Source: Macrotis lagotis
Taxonomy: Eukaryota > Chordata > Mammalia > Peramelemorphia > Peramelidae
DNA length: 64,000 nucleotides
Direction: 5' to 3'
NCBI RefSeq assembly: GCF_037893015.1
Contig: NC_133658.1
Location: forward strand, 140,659,822-140,723,821
Both the position numbers and the translations under genes were made by a program. Shown here piece after piece: positions 55,430 to 64,000 of the stretch; positions within the stretch are counted from its first letter, which is position 1; every line of letters starts with the position of its first letter. The notes beneath the pieces are model-generated. The model worked only from the letters and a program-made list of their open reading frames with translations, had not been told where the DNA came from and did no database searches.

Positions 55430-56170
55430 GGGCTTCTCCTTCTCTGGGCACTCTCTCCCCAGCCCTGGGCGAGCTAGGCTTGGGGAGACTGAAGGCGGCA
55501 ACTGGAGAAGTTGGCAGCGACACAGGCCACCTCCCGGCTCCCGGACGGGCCAGGCGATCGCCTCTCAGCCTGATCCCGAGAGCCTTTCATCACTGGGCTT
55601 GGGGCAGGGCTCGGGACCCTGAGGAACCGCTGCCCCCTCCCACTCTCCCACCCCCTGCTCCACCCCCGCTTCCTCCTTCTAGCCTCCAGTCCCGCCTGCT
55701 GCAGGGCAAGCCGAGGGGCCGAGCGGGAGCCGACTCCGCACTAAGTTAGGAAAAGATGGGAGGCTCCTACTCCCAGAACCCGAAAGACGCGACTGGGGAG
55801 AAGCCCCAGAGAGCCAGGGAGCCTGTGTGAGTCGCAATCCCCTTTCTGTCTCCCGGAGAGTGGCGAGAGTCCGCCTCAATCTGTGGCCCCGAGGGGAAGG
55901 AAGGTGATCGGGGCTGGTTCCCCAGGAGCCAGGCAGCGCCGGGACGTGCCCAGCTGCTGCAGCTGCAGCTGCCGCTCCGCCCCCGCTGGGCGTCCGCTTG
56001 TCCGGCCAGCCGGCCGGCCGTGCGTGGGTCAGTGCTGCGCCCGGGGCCCCCAGAGCTCCCGGTTCACTCTGGCGGTGGGACTGGAGGGGAGACCTGCGGA
56101 GACTTGGTGCTGGTGGGGCTGTGGTGTCCTAGTGTGGTGGGGCAGCTGCGTATGACCTGGGTCAAACTGC
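55430..56170 (+). promoter_or_regulatory. CpG island, probable promoter and first exon
   Basis: The only long CpG-rich, GC-rich and repeat-free block in the window. It holds CCACCCC/CCCGCTTCC-type KLF/SP and ETS-like sites just upstream of the candidate start codon (about 55,630-55,680). A 12-bp palindrome, aggcgatcgcct, lies at 55,552-55,563. No TATA box is evident, as usual for CpG-island promoters. The transcription start cannot be fixed from sequence; an in-frame ATG with a splice donor downstream points to plus-strand transcription. Bidirectional activity is possible. Confidence 0.85.
55756..55826 (+). CDS. Candidate first coding exon, small myristoylated-type protein
   Basis: The start is chosen because ATG 55,756 has A at -3 and G at +4 (strong Kozak), lies inside the CpG island, and is preceded by an in-frame TAG at 55,747-55,749. 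The exon encodes 23 residues beginning MGGSYSQNPKDATGEK; Gly2 and Ser6 fit the N-myristoylation consensus (MGxxxS), which would place the product at membranes. It ends at a consensus donor, GT|GTGAGT, with the intron from 55,827, leaving two bases of a codon (phase 2). The exon at 62,309 supplies the missing base and stays open. If not spliced, the frame stops after one more codon at 55,828. I do not recognise the gene; it may also splice to exons beyond the window. Confidence 0.55.
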
Positions 56171-56245
56171 GTTGTAGTTGTGTGTGCGCGCCTGTGTGTC
56201 TATGTCTGTCTCTGTGTATTTCTGTTTGTGTGTGTTTTGTTTGGG
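56160..56245. repeat. TG-rich imperfect repeat
   Basis: Imperfect (TG)n/(TGTC)n tract at the 3' edge of the CpG island. Confidence 0.85.
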
Positions 56246-56634
56246 GGGTAACACCTTGCCTTCGCCCTTCAAAGAAAAGCGTTACTTGATTGTAAATGTT
56301 CTGTGATACCCACATTTCATTATAAACTTTAAGCTGATGGAGACCTCAGATGAGGGAACTCAGGCCAACTAGAACTGGATTACAACCTAGGGTTCCAAAT
56401 TTCAATTTCTTTTGACTTCTACTTTCTTCCTTGTGCAAAAGGCACATTAATATACAATTCCAATCCAATAACTATTTAACCACCTACTATATATTTATAT
56501 TACTTTAATACAAACTAGAGGATAAAGGGGAGGAAATTTTTACTGACTTTTGATTTTTGCCACCTCACCCCATCGTCCAGTTTTCTGGAAACATAGTTTC
56601 CAATAGAGTATACTCATGTTTTCCCTTGATCTGG

Positions 56635-56885
56635 AGGTACTGGGTCTGGTTTCGAGGATTGACTTTGTTGCTTGCTAATTGTATTACTTTGTTTTTGTTT
56701 TGCAAGTCAAATGGGGTTAAATGGCTTGCCCCACACACAGCTAGGTAATTATTAAGTGTCTGAGACCAGATTTGAACTCAGCCACTGCTCTATCCGATGC
56801 CTCCTCGCCCCTAACTGTGTTACTTTGGACCAGTGGCTTGACTTCTTTGAATGGAGTTTCTTCATCTATAAAATGAGAAGAAACT
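56635..56885 (+). mobile_element. MIR split by a SINE
   Basis: 'actgggtctggtttcgaggattgac...gcttgctaattg' and 'ggaccagtggcttgacttctttgaatggagtttcttcatctataaaatgag' form one sense MIR. Confidence 0.75.
56692..56810 (-). mobile_element. WSINE1-like SINE in a MIR, internally deleted
   Basis: An antisense copy with several deletions ('gccccacacacagc', 'actcagccactgctc'). 17-bp TSD cta(a/a)(t/c)tgt(a/g)ttactttg at 56,675-56,691 and 56,811-56,827, two mismatches. Confidence 0.88.
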
Positions 56886-57105
56886 TGGTGGCACAATAAA
56901 TAGAGTGTCAGGCCTCATCTTTTTGAGTCCAAATTTAACCTCAGATACTGACTTACCTGGGCAAGTCATTTAATCCTGTTTGCCTTAGTTTTCTCATTCC
57001 TAAAATAAACTGGCAAAGAAAATGGCCAACCACTTCATTATCTTTGCCAAGAAAGTCTCAAATGGGGTCACACACAGTGAGACACCACTGGACAACAACA
57101 ATTTT
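56884..57105 (+). mobile_element. RTE-tailed SINE
   Basis: A degraded head ('cttggtggcacaataaatagagtg'), 'gggcaagtcatttaatcc', then 'gcaaagaaaatggccaaccacttcattatctttgccaagaaagtctcaaatggggtcac'. Confidence 0.85.
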
Positions 57106-57615
57106 TTTCTTATTTCATAGGGAGGTTGTGAGAATCAATTTGTCATATTGCAGGGTGTTGCAAAAGTGTTCCAGTAAAATTCTAAGACTTAGATTGGATT
57201 ATCCAGCCTGTAAAGAAATGCAATATGTATAAAAAAAGAAAAGCAATATGTAAATATTTGTTATTTTAGAAAGGAGAATTTAGAATAAGTGACTAGAAAG
57301 AAGTGGCAATGTAGTTTAGTAGATGGGATGTTGAAATGGGTTTCAGGAACTTTTAAGTTGCTTGAGAGAGTTTTCACAAAGGTTCTTACTGTAATGACCT
57401 TGACTAGAAAGGGAATATATGAAAGAAAGTTTTCCTGACTTTTAAAGCCCCAGAAAATGTAATGGACTTAACCAAGAAGTTCAAAGAGTGGTGAATTCTC
57501 CATCACCAAAGCTATTCAAGGGGAGGCTGGGTGATTATTTGTTGTGGATATTGTAAAGTGAATTCATGCTTTGGTTAAAGGTTGAAAGAGATGCATTGTG
57601 AAGAGTGCCTGAAAT
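57106..57615 (+). mobile_element. CR1/L3-like LINE fragment in the distal part
   Basis: 57,106-57,330 is unassigned. From about 57,440, 'gtggtgaattctccatcaccaaagctattcaaggggaggctgggtgattatttgttgtggatattg' matches the CR1/L3 3' region. Confidence 0.6.
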
Positions 57616-57616
57616 T

Positions 57617-57868
57617 GTTTTCTTCAGTCATGTTTGATCTTTTGTGACCCTATTTGGGGTTTTCTTGGCAAAGATACAGGAGTTGTTTGCCATTACCTTC
57701 TCCATTTTATTTTATAGGTGCTATTTATAGGGTTTTATAGGTGTTATTTATAGGGATAAATGACTTGTCCAGGGTAACACAGCTAGTAGGGCTGAATTTG
57801 ATCCAAGGAAGATTAACCTTCCTGACCCCAGACAGAGAACTCTAGCCACTGTGCCACCCAGTTGCTCC
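57617..57868 (-). mobile_element. RTE-tailed SINE with a local duplication
   Basis: Antisense: 'gatcttttgtgaccctatttggggttttcttggcaaagatacagg' tail, body and 'ccactgtgccacccagttgc' head. A 22-23 bp phrase around 'ttataggtg(c/t)tatttataggg' is tandemly duplicated at 57,712-57,756. Confidence 0.85.
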
Positions 57869-58149
57869 AAATTGTTACTCCAGACTCTATACCACCTAGA
57901 AACTCAAAATTCTGTTAATGTGGTTTTAACAATGATTAGACTCTTGCTTGGCCAGCGAGTTTCTGTTATTAAGTTAAGCAATCTAGAAAAACTCCTGATG
58001 ATTACAGTTTAATTCTCTCAGGAGATGAGTACTGTGTTTTCGCAGTTCCATTTTGAGAGGAAACATGATATTGAAAGATTTATTGTCTTGTTATAATGCA
58101 GCAATGGCTTCAGTAACCCCATAAGCTAAAATTCAAACTGACTTTGCAT
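57869..58149. other. No gene seen (intron)
   Basis: Unassigned sequence within the presumed intron. Confidence 0.45.
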
Positions 58150-58385
58150 AAATGAAATGGTGTGGCAGAGGAAAAAGTCCAGTGATCAGGGAGTCAACAG
58201 AGCCATGTTCAGCTTTCCTTACTCTGCCACTCTTTGTGATCCTCAGAGCCTTCATATGTAAAAGAGGCATAATAATTCCCATATGCCTACCTCCTAGAGT
58301 TGTTGCAAGGCTTAAGTGAAGTAATATAAAATACTAAGCAAACCTTGAGGCATTACTTAAATGTCAGCTTATTCATTTAGTAAGC
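58150..58385 (+). mobile_element. CORE-SINE/MIR
   Basis: 'gaaaaagtccagtgatcagggagtcaacagagcc', 'tatgtaaaagaggcataataattcccatatgcc' and 'gttgcaaggcttaagtgaagtaatataaaatac' follow the sense CORE-SINE order. Confidence 0.7.
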
Positions 58386-59390
58386 AGTCTGACCTGAAAA
58401 TTCTTTCTCAATCCTGGTAGAGAGAGAAAAGATACTAGGAAACAATTAAAGGAAGAAGTTGAATTAATGAGACTTTTTATTTTTAGGATATTATAATGGT
58501 CTTTTTTGGAGGGGGTTTAAGTTTCTTGGTGGCACCCACATCCTCAGTACTCTTCAGTTTGATTCCACAAATGACTCCTTGAGAACATTTTATGGGCCCT
58601 AAAGTAATGGGTTCATGTCAAACTCATGACTTAGCAACACACCATGTTTTGAGAGAGGGAAAGAAACTGCACTATCACATGTAAACAGCCTTGAGTTGTG
58701 GTGGGGATACTTATAATTATCTTTTCAAAGGAAAATTTCCTCAAGATTCATATACTATTGATGTGGACAGACATATCTCATGAGTTTTGAATATATCCTA
58801 TGATTAAAAGTCATTTCTGGAAGTTAAAAAATAAAATATCATCTTAGTATTTCGAGCTGGGAAGGGTTTTAAGGATCTTCTGGGTCTTTTGATTTAAAGC
58901 ACATATGATTTACCTGGAAAGTTCAGAAAGCACCCCTTCTTAAAGTTCTATTGGTTTTTACAAATTGCCTCTGGGTGTGTTACTTTTGACATTATGCTAC
59001 ATTCATATGGGAAAACTGCCTGGCTTGTTTGCTCTTTGTAAATAAGGGCAGGGTTTATTGTGTATCTTGAAGCCTATTGAATTAATTCAGTGAGATCATG
59101 TTCTCACTGTAGAGCTCCAGAAATAGATCCACTGCTGTCATCTCTGGAGTTTCTCAGTTTGGTGAATTTGGTGATTAATGACAGAATCTGTTCTTTAGCC
59201 TCTTGGCAGTAGAAGTGATTCTGAAAGCTCCTTTCTCAAAAAGAGCATATAACTAGCTTCAGAAATGATAAACACAAAATCCTGAAGTGGGTCTCTAACA
59301 CAAAATATTTATAAAGCATCTGCTCAGTACAGGGTTCTACGATAGCCAATTGGGATACAAAGCTGAAAACCAGCAGCTCAGCTTAGCAGT
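58386..59390. other. Unique intronic sequence
   Basis: Little recognisable repeat and no ORF of 60 aa or more, so no exon can be proposed. Low repeat density downstream of a CpG promoter makes it a reasonable place to look for intronic enhancers. Confidence 0.4.
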
Positions 59391-59393
59391 TTA

Positions 59394-59810
59394 CATTCAA
59401 CTATCAGGAAACCTTTATTAAGTGACTTCTATATCCCAGTCATTGTGCTAAATCTAGAACCACAATGAAAACAAGAGGCAACCCTCAAGGAGTTCACAAT
59501 CTAATAGGGAAAGCAACATGAAAACAACTGTGTACAAACAAGGAAAATAGGGGTGGCTAGGTGGCACAGTGGATAGAGCACTGGCCCTGGAGTCAGGAGT
59601 ACCTGAGTTCAAATCTGGCCTCAGACACTTAATAATGACCTAGCTGTGTGGCCTTGGGTGCAAAAATCTAAAAAAACAAAAAACAACAAACAACAAAAAA
59701 AGAAAATATACCAGATAATTTGGGAGAAGTCTCAAAATGAAGGCACTGTTGGAGAGTATGAAATGTATACAGATAATTATAATGCAAGGTAATCACATTA
59801 TATTGAACCT
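59394..59810 (+). mobile_element. L2 LINE fragment split by a SINE
   Basis: 'aaacctttattaagtgacttctatatcccagtcattgtgc', 'accctcaaggagttcacaatctaatagggaaagcaacatgaaaacaac' and, after the SINE, 'gataatttgggagaagtctcaaaatgaaggcac'. Confidence 0.78.
59551..59699 (+). mobile_element. WSINE1-like SINE, 3' part deleted
   Basis: A sense copy that goes from 'ggccttgggt' straight to 'gcaaaaatctaaaaaaac', losing the caagccacttaacccc block. The tail is A/AAC-rich. Confidence 0.93.
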
Positions 59811-59859
59811 ATATGACTGTGGATCACCCTTTCAAACATATTATACATCCCTCCCCTTA

Positions 59860-60210
59860 AGTGCATGCTAATTTCTAGCCAAATTGCCCTTATTTATATC
59901 TTTGACATGTTTATCTCCCATCTCCTGTGTCTTTTGCATAGACTACCCCCTCACTCCAGACCTGAAATGTGCTATTTCCTCACAGTGCCTCATAAAATCT
60001 CTACTCTCTTGAAAAACTCTTTGGGCTAACTCTAAAATTACTTTGGTTTTATTTTGTGTGCATTTTGTATCTACTTGCTTATGTACATATTATTTCTTCT
60101 AGCTGAAAGTAAGCTCCTTGAGGGCAGGGACTCTCACTTTTGTGTTTGTATCCACTGTACCTAGGACAGTGCCTATCATAGGGTAGGTGCTTATTAAGTT
60201 CTTTTTGAAT
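59860..60210 (+). mobile_element. L2 3' end
   Basis: 'ctgaaagtaagctccttgagggcagggac', 'tgtgtttgtatccactgtacctaggacagtgcctatcatagggtaggtgcttattaag' and 'ttgaatgaa' are the canonical L2 terminus; upstream 'gacctgaaatgtgctatttcctc' belongs with it. Confidence 0.88.
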
Positions 60211-60224
60211 GAAGTACTCTAGGA

Positions 60225-60355
60225 AGATTTGAGGTGAAGAAGGAAGGAAAAGGGTTAGGGGGAGAGGGAGAGAAGGAAAGAGGGAGGGGGTAGAGGGTGA
60301 CAGAGAGACTGAGAGAGACAGAGAGAAATAGACAAAGATACAAAAAGAGAGAAGT
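60225..60355. repeat. GA-rich low-complexity tract
   Basis: Purine-rich gaga/aggg sequence; the 106-aa minus ORF over it (60,079-60,399, Ser/Leu/Pro-rich) is a composition artefact. Confidence 0.88.
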
Positions 60356-60539
60356 ACAAAAGCCAAGCATTGGAAAGAAAGATATTTGTATTTGAACATA
60401 ACCTTTGGAAAAAGATTGTGAACTGCAGAGTTGAGGAAGTATGTATCAGGTATTATATATATGACTTAAATGAATATAAGGAAACAGAGGATGGGATATT
60501 GAGTTTGGAAAACTAATAGTTTAAGTAACCTCAGTTGAC

Positions 60540-60785
60540 TTGAAAAGTAAATTGATCTGGAACATGGTGTACATGAAGAGGGGAAATATGAAATAAAGCT
60601 AGAAGGATAGGTAAGTTGGAGCTAATCTGTGGAGGGCCTTAAGTGCCAGTCTACATATTAATATTTTATCTCAGAGATAATAGGGAGGCAAAGAAGATTT
60701 TTGAGTACTAGAGTGATGTGATTAGACCTGTTGCCTTTGGAAGAATATTTTGGTAGTTCTTTAAAACATGGATTAAAAAAAGAGT
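60540..60785 (+). mobile_element. L2 internal fragment
   Basis: 'agggccttaagtgccagtctacatattaatattttatctcagagataatagggaggc' and 'gtactagagtgatgtgattagacctgttgcc' match the L2 block at 53,200-53,340. Confidence 0.7.
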
Positions 60786-61587
60786 TTGGACACAAGGAAT
60801 TCAACATAAATTTTTTTGCTTGTTTGTTTTTGTTTTTACTATATAGTCTAGTTAAGATGGGATGATGAGTGCCAAAACATGTGTTGAGAGGAAATTCAAG
60901 AGATATACATAAGAACAAATTCTTGGGGAAGCATGTTGCCAAAACCCAAGAAAACAAATTGAATGACACCTCAGAGTTCAACTAATCTTTCCAATATGTG
61001 AGCAGAAATTTGTTTTATAAAGTATGTTGTCATAAGACAACTTGAAGATTTCCATTGGGTCTCCAATATGGCTGCCTAAGGAAGGAGATACCTTGACTCA
61101 AGCAACAGGTAAAGCAATGCCTGAGAGATGGTTCTCACTATTATAGCATTCCTGAGAGCTCCAGAGAATATGATGCCCAAGACCAGTTTGTATATGAATT
61201 GGAGCAGCTTGTAGCATGATACAAATAAATAATCATAGAGCCCACTCAAATTAGTCATGAGGCTGCCCCTGATCATTCTTGGGAAGTGCCTGCACAAAGG
61301 TAGCCTTCTTGTTAGGCAATGCCTGCCTCTTTGCCTCTATGTTTAGCACTTATCTTGGATTGTTTTCACTACATTTCTTGCATGACTATTGCAACCTCTG
61401 TTTGCAACTTCTTCTTAGTTTGACTCCTACCACAGGTAAACTTTTCCCAGATGCCTTTGTACTTTCTCCCCTGCCAAACTGTTGATGAAGAAAGATAACC
61501 TGAAAAGAAAGAGACTGCATAATACAAGAACACTTTTTGCCTTTGTATTATATAAAAAGAATTTACAACCTCTATGATATATTTTAG
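60786..61587. other. No exon confirmed (intron)
   Basis: Unassigned sequence. A 107-aa minus ORF (60,658-60,981) and a 68-aa plus ORF (61,279-61,485) lack acceptors and recognisable content. Confidence 0.45.
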
Positions 61588-61832
61588 CAATAGAAAAAGA
61601 GCACTAGACCTATAGTCAGGAAGACCTGAGTTCAAATTCAGCCTGAGATACTTGCTAGCTTTGTGTCTTTGGACAAAACACTTGACCTCCATCTGCCTCA
61701 TTTTCTTCAACTGTAAAATCTGGATGATAATAGAAACTTCATCCCAGAGTTATGAAGATCAAATGAGATATAAAGCATTGAATGTGGTGCCTTGTACATA
61801 TTTTGTATGGAGGTTCTTAATAAATGCTGGAA
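61588..61832 (+). mobile_element. CORE-SINE (tRNA head, MIR/L2-type tail)
   Basis: 'agcactagacctatagtcaggaagacctgagttcaaattc', 'tgtgtctttggacaaaacacttgacc', 'actgtaaaatctggatgataat' and 'gaggttcttaataaatgctgg'. The tail resembles L2, unlike the RTE-tailed SINEs. Confidence 0.85.
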
Positions 61833-62308
61833 CCATGTGCATTAAAGATTTCCATGGTAACATCATGATGAAAATACAGCAGTTGATTCCTGTAGGAGCT
61901 GGCCCCAGCACACCTCTGGCACTAGCACCTGGAGGGATCAGAAAATGTGTCACACAGAAGATGGGAGTGCTAGGTCTGACACGTGAAGGAAGCCAGGGAT
62001 TCTTAGAGAGGTGAGATAAGAGCACATTTAACACCAGTTGTAAAAGGACACAGATAAGAAACAGAGATTCACTTCTAAAAAATTTGAGAGAGAATCTTAG
62101 AGTTGGAAGGGATCTTAAAAATCCTATCTTGTATATGAATCTTTAAGATTTTAAGACTCTTTTAAAAAATTCTAGTCTCTTGTGACTTCCTGGAATATAA
62201 TATGAAAAAGATACTTTCAAAGCTACAATGTTCATTTTTATAGAAATTTAGAAGGCAAATTCAAACACAAAAGAGAGCTGTCATTCATTTAATACCTTCC
62301 TTTTTCAG
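61833..62308. other. Intron end with acceptor at 62,307-62,308
   Basis: It holds a good unused donor-like GAG|GTGAGA at 62,010/62,011 and the pyrimidine tract aataccttcctttttcag (62,291-62,308) that precedes the terminal exon. Confidence 0.45.
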
Positions 62309-62462
62309 TTATGTATGCAGCCCAAGGCTTCCAGTATTTCTGAAAGTGGAAGGATTTAATCTTCTCTCAGAGGAGGTAGCTGATATCCTGTTGGGGCACA
62401 TGGAAAGACTGGATAACACTGACCTCCAGGAAATGCCTCCTCTCAGACTCATGAAACTATAG
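62309..62462 (+). CDS. Candidate terminal coding exon of the CpG-island gene
   Basis: A strong acceptor (ttcctttttcag) at 62,308 is followed by a frame that takes one base (T) to finish the codon split at 55,826. It then runs 50 residues to TAG at 62,460-62,462, giving a 74-residue product overall. The exon product starts YVCSPRLPVFLKVEGF. It then has a stretch, residues about 42-58 (LLSEEVADILLGHMERL), that would form an amphipathic helix suited to protein docking, and ends in LRLMKL. No transmembrane segment is present. A variant polyadenylation hexamer ATTAAA lies at 62,615-62,620. The exon could instead end early at a weak internal GAG|GTAGCT (62,375/62,376). No family recognised. Confidence 0.5.
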
Positions 62463-62990
62463 AATCCATTGTTTCTTTGTAAAATGTTGTGGGATTTTTT
62501 GAGGCATTCTGGAGGCCTCCAAATTGATTATACTCAGAAGTCTTTTCAGCTTTTGAAGTTCTTGATGCTCCTGAATATTCAAAATCTATATTTCAAAATG
62601 TTGCTCTTTCAAATATTAAAAATAAGAGAAGATAAAACCTTCCTCTTTCCAAAACTGTGATGTGAACATTGATGTAGTCAAGTAAGAAGTTACTGAGTAT
62701 TTAAAATATTTTTTAAAAAAGTAATTTGCTCTCCCAGTTTCAAACCCAAAGAATAGGAATTAGTCACTCATTGAGACTCATTGCTGTAGAATCCAGGAAG
62801 ACATTTTGATTTCATCTAGTTCATTTAGGCATTCTTTTATTCATTCAGTTAGGCTTAACTATTTGTTGTCTACTTAACAGTTGTTGAACTGTAACCCCTC
62901 AGGACTCATTCATGGGCCACTACTGCATTTGTTGTTGTGTTTCTCGGTGATGTGAGTAGCATTGTATTCATGAATGGGTATTGAATTCTG
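62463..62990. other. Presumed 3' UTR, then unassigned
   Basis: If the terminal exon is real, the 3' UTR runs to about 62,640 after the ATTAAA variant. No canonical AATAAA is seen close by. The rest is unassigned. Confidence 0.35.
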
Positions 62991-62999
62991 CAATCGAAT

Positions 63000-63130
63000 G
63001 CCACCCAGAAGAGCTAAAAGGTTGGACATCCTTGGGTGCCAAGCATTGGGCTGGCCTCTAGGGATGTAAACAATGAAAGTCTCTGCCCTTAAGAGGTTTC
63101 TATTCTCCTGGAATAGAATTTATTTAACAA
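63000..63130 (+). mobile_element. L2 fragment
   Basis: 'gggtgccaagcattgggctggcctctagggatgtaaac' and 'tctgcccttaagaggtttctattctcctgg' match the L2 pattern. Confidence 0.6.
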
Positions 63131-63407
63131 GTTTTGTCATATTTTTATTGTTGTATATATGTTTTTATATCAGTCCCCCTTTACTAACAATGTGTTCAAT
63201 ATTCCATAGGCCTATTCACCCACCCCTGCAAAGAGGGGAGATAAATAAACATGTGTTTCTACATATATGAGCATACATATGTGTGTATATGTTTTCAACT
63301 GTTACCCATGACTGAACCTGGCCATTAGCATTTAGTTTCATTCTTTTTCTTTCTGTAGTTATTCAAGAATTTTTAAACAAAAGCTGTAATATATATGTAT
63401 ATATATA
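63131..63407. other. AT-rich sequence
   Basis: Contains short TATATG and (TA)n runs (about 63,265-63,290 and 63,391-63,408). No gene signal. Confidence 0.45.
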
Positions 63408-63421
63408 TTAAGGACACTTTA

Positions 63422-63836
63422 CTTGTTTTTCAAATTAATTCTTTTTTTAATTTATTTTTATTAAAGATATTATTTGAGTTTTACAATTCCCCCCCAATCT
63501 TACTTCTCTCCCCCCACCCCACCCCCATGGAAAGCAATCTGTCAGTCTTTACTTTGTTTCCATGTTGTACACTGATCCAAATTGAGTGTGATGAGAGAGA
63601 AATCATATCCTTAAGGAAGGGACAAGAAGTCTAAGAGGTAACAAGATCAGACAATAAGATAACTGGTTTTTTTCCTAAATTAAAGGGAATAGTCCTTGAA
63701 CTTTGTTCAAACTCCACGGCTCTTTATCTGGATACAGATGGTGTTCTCCTTTTCAGACAACCCCAAATTGTCCCTGATTGTTGCACTGATGGAATGAAGG
63801 AGTCCTTCAAGGTTGAACATCACCCCCATGTTGCTG
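63422..63836 (-). mobile_element. L1 LINE 3' end, 5'-truncated, with TSD
   Basis: An antisense L1 3' UTR and the last codons of ORF2. TSD ttaaggacacttta at 63,408-63,421 and 63,837-63,850. Same 3' UTR lineage as the nested pair at 29-32 kb. Confidence 0.95.
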
Positions 63837-63850
63837 TTAAGGACACTTTA

Positions 63851-64000
63851 ATTGTACAGGACTAGTTTGAAGCTGCCCAGGCCAACATCATTAAGTTAAT
63901 ACCTTTATAATCAAACTTTTCTATGTAATTTTGACAGTTTTCTGTCAAGCTGGCCAAATATTATCTCTGTGGAACTTACTGTGCATTTCATCTAATGCTT
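63851..64000. other. No gene seen
   Basis: Unassigned sequence to the window end. Confidence 0.4.

Noticed and set aside
1..64000. CRISPR arrays, retroviral LTRs or viral genes
   Set aside because: No regularly spaced repeat-spacer pattern, no paired LTRs and no viral gene blocks were seen; all reverse-transcriptase similarity here is L1.

Overview
This 64 kb window is mammalian nuclear DNA, almost certainly from a marsupial and, I infer, from an Australian dasyurid-like lineage. The best evidence is a short tRNA-headed SINE present in about two dozen copies. It starts GGGGCAGCTAGGTGGCGCAG and carries internal blocks reading ttaataattacctagctg and tggccttgggcaagccactt, a form I associate with marsupial WSINE1/WALLSI-type SINEs. 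Marsupial-type L1 3' ends and RTE-tailed SINEs of the opossum/dasyurid kind support this. There are no bacterial operons, CRISPR arrays, viral genes or recognisable rRNA/tRNA genes.

Layout. Positions 1-10,600 are gene-poor: MIR/CORE-SINEs, CR1/L3-like LINE ends, young SINEs, one L1 3' end, a weak minus-strand exon candidate (7712-7898) and a processed RPS11 pseudogene (8540-9040) that was later split by a SINE. Positions 10,658-16,851 hold a near full-length but dead L1 that has taken four SINEs, all in the same orientation. From 17 to 28 kb there are old SINE, MIR and L2 remnants, older L1 pieces on both strands and a (GGAA)n tract. From 29.0 to 32.5 kb there is a minus-strand L1 with a second minus-strand L1 nested inside it; both have target-site duplications (TSDs). 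From 33 to 55 kb there are CR1/L3, L2, MIR, RTE-tailed SINEs, another degraded L1 (35.4-37.9 kb), and unique stretches around 40.1-40.8, 44.5-45.1 and 50.6-52.3 kb.

The only strong host-gene signal is at 55.4-62.5 kb. A CpG island (about 55,430-56,170) contains an ATG in strong Kozak context at 55,756 with an in-frame stop just upstream. A consensus splice donor follows at 55,827. A pyrimidine-tract acceptor at 62,308 opens an exon that continues the same frame (phase 2) to a stop at 62,460-62,462. Joined, these predict a 74-residue protein with an N-terminal MGGSYS myristoylation-type motif and a C-terminal amphipathic helix. I do not recognise the gene. The intron is filled with ordinary repeats.

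Everything else is retrotransposition history: SINEs mobilised by L1 machinery (A-rich TSDs of about 8-19 bp), L1s inserting into L1s, and several SINE families that share a tRNA head but carry different LINE-derived tails. Repeat family names are given from recognition only; no library search was run, and edges of old repeats are approximate.
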